Source: Lachnospiraceae bacterium (GTDB taxonomy: Bacteria > Bacillota > Clostridia > Lachnospirales > Lachnospiraceae). From it: a DNA stretch of 64,000 nt. The notes under the pieces were generated by a model. It worked only from the letters and a program-made list of their open reading frames with translations. It was not told the origin of the DNA and ran no database searches. The position numbers and the translations under genes are program-made. This document shows, one piece after another, positions 55,885 to 63,207 of this stretch. The first letter of the stretch is position 1, and every line of letters starts with the position of its first letter. The stretch covers positions 90,243 to 154,242 of the forward strand of contig SVEM01000001.1 in the NCBI GenBank assembly GCA_015057375.1, in the 5' to 3' direction.

Positions 55885-56409
55885 TTATTTGCCTTCATAT
55901 GAAATAACTGATTCCATATTATATTTTGATAACTTTTCTTTGTGAGGAATTCCGCAAAGTTCCATAAGTGTAACTATCTTAACAACTTCGCCGCCAAGTT
56001 TCTCTACCATCTCTATTATGGCTTCAAGCGTTCCTCCCGTTGCAATAAGGTCATCAATTATAACAACTTTTTCACCCGGTTTAATAGCATCTATGTGCAT
56101 CTCTACTGTTGCTGAACCATACTCAAGCTCGTATGAAGCCTCAATAGTTTTATATGGAAGTTTTCCTTTTTTTCTTACCATACAAAAACCTTTATTAAGC
56201 AGATATGCAATTGGCATACCAAATACAAATCCTCTTGACTCAGGACCTACAACTTTGTCAAATTCAAGATCTTTAACACAATTTAACATGCTGTCAATAG
56301 CAAGCTTAAGTCCGTCCGGATCCTGGATAACACTTGTAACATCACGAAACATTATTCCTTCATGAGGATAATCCGGTATAGTTCTTACATAATCTTTAAG
56401 TTCTTTCAT
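55885..56409 (-). CDS. apt: adenine phosphoribosyltransferase
   Basis: 174 residues. PRPP-binding motif VVIIDDLIATGGT, substrate part GPESRGFVFGMPIAY, and N-terminal IPDYPHEGIMFRDV. It converts adenine to AMP, pairing with the nucleosidase encoded next. Confidence 0.96.
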   Translation of the reverse strand: MKELKDYVRTIPDYPHEGIMFRDVTSVIQDPDGLKLAIDSMLNCVKDLEFDKVVGPESRGFVFGMPIAYLLNKGFCMVRKKGKLPYKTIEASYELEYGSATVEMHIDAIKPGEKVVIIDDLIATGGTLEAIIEMVEKLGGEVVKIVTLMELCGIPHKEKLSKYNMESVISYEGK

Positions 56410-56484
56410 AGTAAATCAAGCCTCCGTAACATATTTATCATTTGTTTAATTATATCATACATTAATAAACTGTAAAACCATATT

Positions 56485-57072
56485 TTACTCTGATACTCGT
56501 ATTCCTGTATCATCTGCCACAAGTATGGTTACCGCACAATTTCCGGTAACACCGTCCTTCCAGAAATCTTCATCTTTTCTGTTTTTTACATATGACATCA
56601 TTGCCGCAATGGCTGCTCCATGTGCCGATACCAATATATTTTTATCTTTAAGCTGATTATCACTTGTTATATCCTTAAGAAAATCAGCTGTTCTTTTTTT
56701 TATGTCTTTAATTACTTCACCATTTTTTGCCGTATAACATTCAGGTTTAAAGAAGAAATTGTAAATTCCGTCATCAGGCTCCATATGATTTTTATTATAA
56801 TATTTGCCTTCGTATTCACCAAACGACATCTCGATTATTCTTTCATCACAAATAATCGGAATATCCCTACCGCCTCTTATAATTTCAGCAGTTTCATAAG
56901 CTCGCATAAGAGGACTTGAATATATCCTGAAAAAATCAACATCCTTAAGTTCGCAGGCAGCCTTCTCTGCCATTTTTCTTCCTTCTTCATTAAGGCGTAT
57001 ATCCGAACGTCCCTGGAGAAGATTCTTTTTATTCCAGTCAGTCTGTCCGTGCCTTATCATATATATCTTCAT
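56485..57072 (-). CDS. histidine phosphatase family protein (phosphoglycerate mutase-like)
   Basis: 195 residues from ATG 57072 (GGTGGAG 5 bases upstream); a reading to 57132 runs through the hairpin upstream and lacks a site. The catalytic motif is IRHGQTDWN with His8, plus YSSPLMRAYETAEII and a second histidine in SAHGAAIAAM. The substrate is not readable; members include cofactor-dependent mutases and small-molecule phosphatases. Confidence 0.92.
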   Translation of the reverse strand: MKIYMIRHGQTDWNKKNLLQGRSDIRLNEEGRKMAEKAACELKDVDFFRIYSSPLMRAYETAEIIRGGRDIPIICDERIIEMSFGEYEGKYYNKNHMEPDDGIYNFFFKPECYTAKNGEVIKDIKKRTADFLKDITSDNQLKDKNILVSAHGAAIAAMMSYVKNRKDEDFWKDGVTGNCAVTILVADDTGIRVSE

Positions 57073-57086
57073 CTTATCTCCACCGT

Positions 57087-57132
57087 AAAATAATAAATGT
57101 CTGTGGGCATTAATACAAACACCCACAGACAT
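57087..57132 (-). terminator. terminator after the GH95-like gene, overlapping a promoter
   Basis: Perfect 11-bp repeat ATGTCTGTGGG / CCCACAGACAT, 14-base loop, then TTATTATTTTA on the minus strand. Within it a TTGTAT-N17-TATTAT promoter (57090-57118) can be read for the phosphatase gene, giving a leader of only about 10 bases. Confidence 0.7.
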
Positions 57133-57152
57133 AATATCATATAAAACTTAAA

Positions 57153-59444
57153 TTATCTAACCTTTATCTCGCTCTGAAGAGGAGTATGTGTATCCTGATC
57201 CCATACATAAAGGGTTGATGTATAGCTTTCTACAGGCCATGTTGCAACGATATTAGCCTGAACAAATCCGTTAGCTTCTGCCTCAATATTCTTAACACTT
57301 GTTCCAACAAGTTTTCCTTCTGCATCATATGCAGCCCATACAAGTGAAAGTTTCTTAGCAGCTCCGTCATTTGTAATGTATACACCAAGATCGTCTTCAG
57401 CAAATCCTGTCTGTACACCAAACTGCTCTGAGTCTCCTGCTACATGGAATACAATTCCATTTGATTTAACTCCGTTAGGTGCTTCACAACTTACCTTTAC
57501 AGTCTTGCCTTTAAGAGCATCTGTAAATGTAAGTGAACCATTTGAAACACTTACTCCAACGTCATTTCCTGCCAAGTCTGTTACAGACCAGTTTCCGTTG
57601 TTAAACATTGTTCTTGAGAATGTATACTGTGAAGTAAAGTTAACTGTTGTGCCTGCTGCAACTGCTTTTGTTGAATCAACGTCAGCCTTAATAGATGCTC
57701 TTGAATCAAAATCTGCAAGACTGAAATCAACTTTTACAGACTGGCCTTTCATAAGCTTCACCTGCACGTATGGCATCATATCATCAGGATCAATACTTAT
57801 ATTCTGTTCTACACCATTAATAGTTGCAGAACCCCATTCCTGACCACATTTTACTTTTATAACATTGTTATCTTCATCGCTCTTAACTGTTGTTGAAACA
57901 GTCCAGTTATCAATATCCCAGTTAATATCAACTGTTGAATTACATCTTGCACGAAGACCTGTAATACTTCCTGTGTAAGAATCAGACATAAGTGTAGGAA
58001 GAACTTCAATAACTCCTGTATTAGAATATAACAGTGACTCATTGATTGCTCCCATGATACCAAATGCAGAGTCTGTACAGTATGTAGAACCGTGGTTAGC
58101 ATTATGAGATGTCATCATTGTACTGTATTGGTAATTGCTTGTAAGAAGGTACTTAAGTACGTTCTCAAATCCTGTTACATTCTTAAGTCTTGCTTCTACA
58201 AGTGCTTTATGTGTAGGACCATGTGACTCTGATGCTTCCTGTCCGCCGTATGCTGCACTTCTCTTATCCATAGCTGTTATGATTCCGACACGAAGGTTAT
58301 CATCTGTCTGTGACTCATAGCCAGGCCATGCAGGATATGCATGACTTACATGTCTGTGACCATGCTGTTCATCAAGCTTTGGTGTAGCCCATTCTTTTAA
58401 CTCACCTGAGTTGGCATACAGATAATCAGGAATCTTTGATTCAAAGTCTGCCCAAACATCAAGAAGCTCATTCTTGTCTTCAGGATTAACTATATCAAGA
58501 AGAGATCTTGCCATGAACAATGTATCTCTTGCTGCAGATATATCCATTGTTGTATTGTATGCTACTGCATATTTTGAGTTTCCGCCCCACTGACCAGGAG
58601 TGTTCTCTGGTGAATATCCCGGTGTAAACAGATACTTACAGTTTGTATCACCGGCAGCGATTGCCTGATCAATTGTTGTTCCATCATCAACGTGCTCATA
58701 GCCGCTTCCGTCTGTATAATATCTGCCATCAACATACTGAAGCCAGAAATTCATTGTCTTCTTAACCATTGGATATAATATATCCTCAAGAAGATCCATA
58801 TATCCGGTTGATGTTATTCTTTCAATATCTTCATCTGAATAATCAAGAACTTCTCTGTTACGTTCAATATCAACATCCTTACCTACAGGAATCTGCTGAT
58901 TTCCGTAACACTGCCAGTATTCATATATAGGAATGATAAGCCAGTCAGTAATACCGTTAACATAAATGTGAGGGAATCCCTCCATGAAATGGTAGCTTCC
59001 TGCTTCACCTGTACCGTCAACTCGAGGCGGTGCCTTAATAGCATCTTCCATTCCGTAAATATTATGGGCATCGTCATCCCAGTCTTCAACCATTCTTACA
59101 ATAAAGTTAATATATCCGTGTGTTGCTTCCTGCATATTACCTGTATTAATACCGGAAACCTGAAGGTTAGTATTAGCATCAAGCGTATAGTCACCACTCC
59201 ATTCAGGGTTGAATGCACCGTTCCAGATAGCACCAAGTCTTGCAGTTGCATATCCGCTTGCACAAATAAGGCCAAATCTTCCGTTATTATATATTCTTTC
59301 CAGGAATGCCTTGTTAAGAACGTTTCTGTTTGAATTCTGCTTTGCAATAAGCTCTGTGTTTGTAAGCTCTCTGTCAGCCTTTTCATCATCAGTCTGACAT
59401 AATTCTATACGAACATTGTTAAACATTCCTCCGTGTATAGCCAC
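57153..59444 (-). CDS. GH95-like glycoside hydrolase, C-terminal part (separated by a frameshift)
   Basis: 763 residues in a different frame from the N-terminal part. It begins HVAIHGGMFNNV-like and includes the GH95-type (alpha/alpha)6 catalytic core: AIWNGAFNPEWSGDYTLDAN, GEAGSYHFMEGFPH, and HRHVSHAYPAWPG. Two C-terminal beta domains of about 100 residues each follow. The GTG at 59444 has no convincing ribosome-binding site, so independent translation is doubtful. The Asn/Gln positions of classic alpha-L-fucosidases (NxNxQMNYW) are changed here to DANTNLQVSGIN, so the substrate may differ. Confidence 0.8.
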   Translation of the reverse strand: MAIHGGMFNNVRIELCQTDDEKADRELTNTELIAKQNSNRNVLNKAFLERIYNNGRFGLICASGYATARLGAIWNGAFNPEWSGDYTLDANTNLQVSGINTGNMQEATHGYINFIVRMVEDWDDDAHNIYGMEDAIKAPPRVDGTGEAGSYHFMEGFPHIYVNGITDWLIIPIYEYWQCYGNQQIPVGKDVDIERNREVLDYSDEDIERITSTGYMDLLEDILYPMVKKTMNFWLQYVDGRYYTDGSGYEHVDDGTTIDQAIAAGDTNCKYLFTPGYSPENTPGQWGGNSKYAVAYNTTMDISAARDTLFMARSLLDIVNPEDKNELLDVWADFESKIPDYLYANSGELKEWATPKLDEQHGHRHVSHAYPAWPGYESQTDDNLRVGIITAMDKRSAAYGGQEASESHGPTHKALVEARLKNVTGFENVLKYLLTSNYQYSTMMTSHNANHGSTYCTDSAFGIMGAINESLLYSNTGVIEVLPTLMSDSYTGSITGLRARCNSTVDINWDIDNWTVSTTVKSDEDNNVIKVKCGQEWGSATINGVEQNISIDPDDMMPYVQVKLMKGQSVKVDFSLADFDSRASIKADVDSTKAVAAGTTVNFTSQYTFSRTMFNNGNWSVTDLAGNDVGVSVSNGSLTFTDALKGKTVKVSCEAPNGVKSNGIVFHVAGDSEQFGVQTGFAEDDLGVYITNDGAAKKLSLVWAAYDAEGKLVGTSVKNIEAEANGFVQANIVATWPVESYTSTLYVWDQDTHTPLQSEIKVR

Positions 59445-60637
59445 GTGAGGATCAGAAGCTTTCCATAACTCTCTTCATCAGAAGCTATACCCTTATCACC
59501 TATAATTCCATCGATATCCTCTAAGAGCGCATTATAAAGATTCTCTTTTACATCGTTTACATTACGGCAACCGTCATCAATACGATCTACCTTAGTTATA
59601 AGCATAACTGAGTTAGTGCCTGTTACTGTAAGTCTAGGATCATTTGCATTAATAGTTCCACCCTGGAAGTTTGATGGCACATCAATAGTTCTTCTTGCAG
59701 CGTTATAATTGATATTTCCTGATGTTACGACACGTGTTGCAGTTCCCCAACCACCTGATGAAAACTTAGTAGGCTGAACATTCTTACTACCTTTTCTGTT
59801 CCATATAGGGTATTTTGCAACCATACCGAAGGCATAACCGTTGTCATCCTCTGTCACAACATAATCTGTGTCCGGACGGTTCCAAACTGTTCCGAGATTA
59901 CGCATCTCAACAAGATGATCCATTGTAAGTGTAATGTTAAGATCTTTTCCTTCCGGTGCTTCAATATATGTAACAATTATTTCATCACTTCTTGAAGCAA
60001 ATGATCTTCTGTTCCACTCATTTCCTGAATTATCTTTCCACTGAACACCAACTTCACCTGTTTCATAGTTAGTGTATCTGTTATAAAGACTTGAATTCTC
60101 TGATGAATAATCATTATTGATAATTCTGTACTGAGCTGCCGGCTGGTATGGTCTTGACCATGTAAGACCCCATCCTGTTCCGTACTGTGATGAAGCATAG
60201 CTGTCAACCGCACTTACCCAAGGGAAGTTATTGCGATAGATAGCACCTTTTCTCTGCTCATCAAGAATATTACTGATTACAGGTGTCTCATAAATATCCT
60301 GGTTATCAGTTACTATCTTTGTATTGTTGAAAATAAAAACATCTTCTCTAGGATCGCAACTCTCGATAAATCCGATCTCACCGTTAGCTGTAACAGAACC
60401 CTCTTTCCAGTTATCGTTACCGGTTTTCTTATCAATTGTTTTGTATGTAGATTCATTAAATCCTATTGCATCTCCAAGACCATACTTCCACTCTGAGTCT
60501 GAAGCAAATGTTTCCATCTTATTCTCCTCTTCTGCCTTAACAATAGCAGGCGCATTGGCAGGTGCAGCACCACATAACACCTGTGCACACATTACTACAA
60601 CAAGAGATACTGCTATAATGTGTTTTCTTCTCTTCAT
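59405..60637 (-). CDS. GH95-like glycoside hydrolase, N-terminal part with signal peptide (frameshifted)
   Basis: 410 residues; the last 15 or so are out of frame. Signal peptide about 1-27, then a GH95-type N-terminal beta domain (GNDNWKEGSVTANGEIGF, DVFIFNNTK) and the helical linker. Around 59464-59470 the natural reading changes from EES-YGKLLIL to EES-LWKASDPHVAIHGG in the next frame, as if one T were missing from a short T run. The enzyme joined across this point would be about 1160 residues. It has GGAGG before ATG and is 15 bases downstream of the lysine-rich secreted protein gene. Confidence 0.82.
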   Translation of the reverse strand: MKRRKHIIAVSLVVVMCAQVLCGAAPANAPAIVKAEEENKMETFASDSEWKYGLGDAIGFNESTYKTIDKKTGNDNWKEGSVTANGEIGFIESCDPREDVFIFNNTKIVTDNQDIYETPVISNILDEQRKGAIYRNNFPWVSAVDSYASSQYGTGWGLTWSRPYQPAAQYRIINNDYSSENSSLYNRYTNYETGEVGVQWKDNSGNEWNRRSFASRSDEIIVTYIEAPEGKDLNITLTMDHLVEMRNLGTVWNRPDTDYVVTEDDNGYAFGMVAKYPIWNRKGSKNVQPTKFSSGGWGTATRVVTSGNINYNAARRTIDVPSNFQGGTINANDPRLTVTGTNSVMLITKVDRIDDGCRNVNDVKENLYNALLEDIDGIIGDKGIASDEESYGKLLILTWLYTEECLTMFV

Positions 60638-60652
60638 ATGGTACCACCCTCC

Positions 60653-61366
60653 TTATTTTTTAATAACAACTTTTTTAACATTAGAAAACTTACTGTGTAC
60701 AGTCTTTCCTGAAGCTTTCTTAAATGATTTTGCTTTTATAAAGTATTTGCCCTTCTTAAGCTTAATCTTACACTTTGTAATCTTAGCTTTCTTAACAGTT
60801 GCCTTTACTTTGTATTTGCCTTTCTTCTTTGAAGAAACATAAACCTTATATCCCTTAACACCTTTAACCTTTTTCCATGATACGATTGCTTTCTTTCCTT
60901 TTACCTTAACCGCAATCTTAGGTGCCTTAGGTTTCTTTACATTATCAACACCCGGCTGATCTCCCGGATTCTGTGGATTACCAGGCTGATTAGGACTTGA
61001 CACTATAACAAACTTAGCATCAGTTATTGCCCCCTGAGCACCTACAGATACTGTATAGTTACCTGCTACAGCCGGAGCATTAATCTTAAATGTAACAACA
61101 TTCTGTCCACTCTTTTTCTGTCCAAGATAAACAATATCTTTTGAAGCCTGAGCGATATCTCTGGTTCCTGTCCATGATGGGCTGTAACAGATTACAGATG
61201 CTTCACTTCCTATAATACCTGCATCAGTTATAGTTACTGTTACTGCAGAACTACCATCAGATGTTACTGTGAATTTCCCGTTAGCTTTTGCCTCAGTTGA
61301 AAATGACATGATAAAACAAAGACATGCCACAATCACAAAACAATGCATTAATTTAAAATACTTCAT
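60653..61366 (-). CDS. secreted lysine-rich protein with fibronectin-like C-terminal domain
   Basis: 237 residues from ATG 61366 (GGAGAGG upstream). Signal peptide about 1-28. Residues about 30-125 form a beta-rich domain, followed by a Pro/Asn/Gly linker. The C-terminal 95 residues look like a fibronectin type III/Ig-like unit very rich in lysine (WKKVKGVKGYKVYVSSKKKG). No catalytic motif and no sortase signal. Basic domains like this may bind acidic wall polymers or fibre. It precedes the GH95-like gene in one transcript. Confidence 0.8.
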   Translation of the reverse strand: MKYFKLMHCFVIVACLCFIMSFSTEAKANGKFTVTSDGSSAVTVTITDAGIIGSEASVICYSPSWTGTRDIAQASKDIVYLGQKKSGQNVVTFKINAPAVAGNYTVSVGAQGAITDAKFVIVSSPNQPGNPQNPGDQPGVDNVKKPKAPKIAVKVKGKKAIVSWKKVKGVKGYKVYVSSKKKGKYKVKATVKKAKITKCKIKLKKGKYFIKAKSFKKASGKTVHSKFSNVKKVVIKK

Positions 61367-61404
61367 AATACCTCTCCTCTCAGTTATATAAATGCCTGCA
61401 AATA

Positions 61405-61453
61405 AATCAAGCACAGATACTATTATTATATCCGTGCTTGATTGTTATTGCAA
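61405..61453 (-). promoter_or_regulatory. promoter overlapped by a 10-bp inverted repeat, before the secreted-protein/GH95 unit
   Basis: Minus strand TTGCAA, 17-bp spacer, TATAAT (61425-61453). A perfect repeat AATCAAGCAC / GTGCTTGATT (61405-61414 and 61434-61443), extended by a GATA/TATC pairing, encloses the -10 box. It may be a repressor operator, the hypB terminator, or both; the T-tract after it is weak. Confidence 0.6.
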
Positions 61454-61507
61454 TTATTTTTGTTGTCAATGAGTAAATAAATCAAGTATTTAGTACAAAT
61501 GTACAGA

Positions 61508-62152
61508 TTATTTTATTTTACTGCAAAACCATTCACATAATTCGTCAACACCTTCGCCGGTTCTTGAAGATACGTTCATAATCTTAACGTCAGGATTAAC
61601 ATCTTTTGCATCATTTATAACTCGCTCTGTATCAAAATCAAAATACTCGATCATGTCATACTTGTTGAGCACGAGTCCATCGGTAGTTGCAAACATGAGC
61701 GGATATTTTGCAACCTTGTCATCTCCCTCAGGAACACTTAATATGGCAATTCTGAAAGACTCACCGATATTAAATTCCGCAGGACAAACAAGATTTCCTA
61801 TATTTTCAACAAAAATAACATCAAGCTCATCCAGGTTAAAATCAGGAAGTATGTTCTGGATTGACATGGCTTCTATATGGCATGCACCATCTGTATTAAG
61901 CTGTACAACAGGTATGCCAAGTGCTTTCATTTTTTCTGCATCTATCTGACCTGCTATATCTCCTTCTATAACTCCGAATCTGTACTTATCACCAAGCTTG
62001 TTGATTATCGTTGTGATAAGACTGGTCTTTCCGGCTCCCGGCGAACCCATGACATTTACCAGGCACACCTTTTTGCTCTTAAGCTCCTCTTTTACTTCAT
62101 TACTTACATCTTCGTTCCATTCCATTATCTGATGTACAACTTTAATCTCCAT
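61508..62152 (-). CDS. hypB: hydrogenase nickel incorporation GTPase HypB
   Basis: 214 residues from ATG 62152 (GGAGG 6 bases upstream, inside the hypA end; a reading to 62158 begins at TTG). P-loop NVMGSPGAGKTS, then GDIAGQIDAEK with metal-related residues nearby, FVENIGNLVCPAEF (with the conserved Cys) and LNKYDM. It lacks the N-terminal CxxCGC and His-rich nickel stores of some HypB proteins. It inserts nickel into [NiFe]-hydrogenase or related enzymes; no hydrogenase gene is in the window. Confidence 0.94.
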   Translation of the reverse strand: MEIKVVHQIMEWNEDVSNEVKEELKSKKVCLVNVMGSPGAGKTSLITTIINKLGDKYRFGVIEGDIAGQIDAEKMKALGIPVVQLNTDGACHIEAMSIQNILPDFNLDELDVIFVENIGNLVCPAEFNIGESFRIAILSVPEGDDKVAKYPLMFATTDGLVLNKYDMIEYFDFDTERVINDAKDVNPDVKIMNVSSRTGEGVDELCEWFCSKIK

Positions 62153-62492
62153 CTTCAACCTCCATGCTGTCTATATACATTTCTCTGCCGCGGATAAGTT
62201 CGACCTTATTAGCATCGCATACAGGACATCTGAGCCTATATCTTGCTATCTCGCTCTCGCTGCCGCATTCATTACATTTTATAACTGCCGGCACTATATC
62301 AAATTCAAGTCTTGCTTTATATGCGGGGGTATCCTCACTGATAATGTCGTAATATTCCTGAATACAGGCAGGCACCATTCCCGAAAGAGCTCCCAGCTTA
62401 ATACTAATACGTGTTACTTTTCTGCCGCCTACCTTTTCGGCTTCCTTAACCGCAATATCAAGTATACCCTGTGTCACAGCAAGTTCATGCAT
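62142..62492 (-). CDS. hypA: hydrogenase maturation nickel metallochaperone HypA
   Basis: 116 residues from ATG 62492 (AAGGTG upstream). The nickel-binding MHE N-terminus is intact. The zinc site has two CxxC pairs (CNEC, CPVC). It hands nickel to HypB; the genes overlap by 11 bases. Confidence 0.95.
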   Translation of the reverse strand: MHELAVTQGILDIAVKEAEKVGGRKVTRISIKLGALSGMVPACIQEYYDIISEDTPAYKARLEFDIVPAVIKCNECGSESEIARYRLRCPVCDANKVELIRGREMYIDSMEVEDGD

Positions 62493-62525
62493 AATATCAC
62501 CTTCCGCATGGTATTGTATCATATT

Positions 62526-62669
62526 TTAACAGCCGATGTAAACCACAATACCGAATATAGCCATAGACACAAAAAAGCATGATGCAGCAACTGTTAATGT
62601 TCCTGCAACCTCATGCTTTTCAACAAACACATCGAGTGCTCTAATAAACTGTTTTAATTCGTATGTCAT
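62526..62669 (-). CDS. 47-residue single-pass membrane protein, unknown
   Basis: A short frame from ATG 62669 to TAA 62526 with a GGAGG 9 bases upstream. The protein begins MTYELKQFIRALDVFVEKH. It then has a hydrophobic helix (about 22-46, VAGTLTVAASCFFVSMAIFG and onward) and ends in Cys. It is 33 bases upstream of hypA on the same strand, so it may be the first gene of a small-protein-hypA-hypB unit. No family is recognised. Its start codon is within an 11-bp inverted repeat. Confidence 0.6.
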   Translation of the reverse strand: MTYELKQFIRALDVFVEKHEVAGTLTVAASCFFVSMAIFGIVVYIGC

Positions 62670-62722
62670 ATCAGACTACCTCCTTTTGCAAATCTTTTTT
62701 GCTCTGTGTGATAGTCTGATAT
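62668..62722 (-). promoter_or_regulatory. inverted repeat flanking the ribosome-binding site of the small membrane protein
   Basis: Perfect 11-bp repeat ATATCAGACTA / TAGTCTGATAT with a 33-base loop. The 3' arm includes the first two bases of the start codon; the GGAGG is at the edge of the loop, and an inner GCAAA/TTTGC stem can form. It could control translation. The stretch 62723-62826 further upstream holds an open frame continuing from the repeat array, but no gene I can support. Confidence 0.45.
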
Positions 62723-62826
62723 TAATATTTTAGGTGTACAAAAAAACCGACTTATAATTCCTGATTGCCCCGTGAAAGTCATGGTTGCCTCTGTGAAATC
62801 TTTGCCCACGGTTGCCCGGAGCTTCC

Positions 62827-63207
62827 ACAATTTTTCCGTCTGACGCCCTACCAATCTTGTTAAAAGCCTGACTTAATAGGATACTTTTTTCGGTCGGCAC
62901 CCTACTAATCTTGTCAAAAGTCTGATTTAATAGGATAATTTTCCCGTCTGACGCCCTACTAATCTTGTTAAAAGCCTGATTTAATAGGACAATTTTTCCG
63001 TCTGCAACCCTACCAATCTTGTCAAAAGCTTGGTTTAATAGGACAATTTTTCCGTCTGCAACCCTACCAATCTTGTCGAAAGCTTGATTTAATAGGACAA
63101 TTTTTCCGTCTGACGCCCTACTAATCTTGTTAAAAGTCTGATTTAATAGGACAATTTTTCCGTCTGCAACCCTACCAATCTTGTCGAAAGCTTGATTTAA
63201 TAGGACA
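62827..63207. repeat. 54-bp tandem repeat array, seven units
   Basis: Seven copies with exact 54-base period; CCCTAC starts at 62846, 62900, 62954, 63008, 63062, 63116 and 63170, with about 19 bases of a further copy on the left. There is no unique spacer. Units fall in two main variants (CTACCAATCTTGTCGAAAGCTTG and CTACTAATCTTGTTAAAAGTCTG types). The period is divisible by three. One minus-strand frame is open through the whole array (62733-63212) with an 18-residue unit like VLLNQAFDKIGRVADGKI, but it has no start codon. The array covers the stop codon of the beta-helix gene. Confidence 0.92.

Noticed and set aside
59405..59470. Programmed -1 frameshift in the GH95-like gene
   Set aside because: No X-XXY-YYZ slippery heptamer at the junction; a lost base explains it more simply.
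62666..62854. 62-residue minus-strand open frame reaching into the repeat array
   Set aside because: No ribosome-binding site, overlaps the leader of the small membrane protein, and lies in a different frame from the open repeat frame.
62827..63207. CRISPR array
   Set aside because: The whole 54-base unit is repeated; there are no unique spacers and no cas genes nearby.
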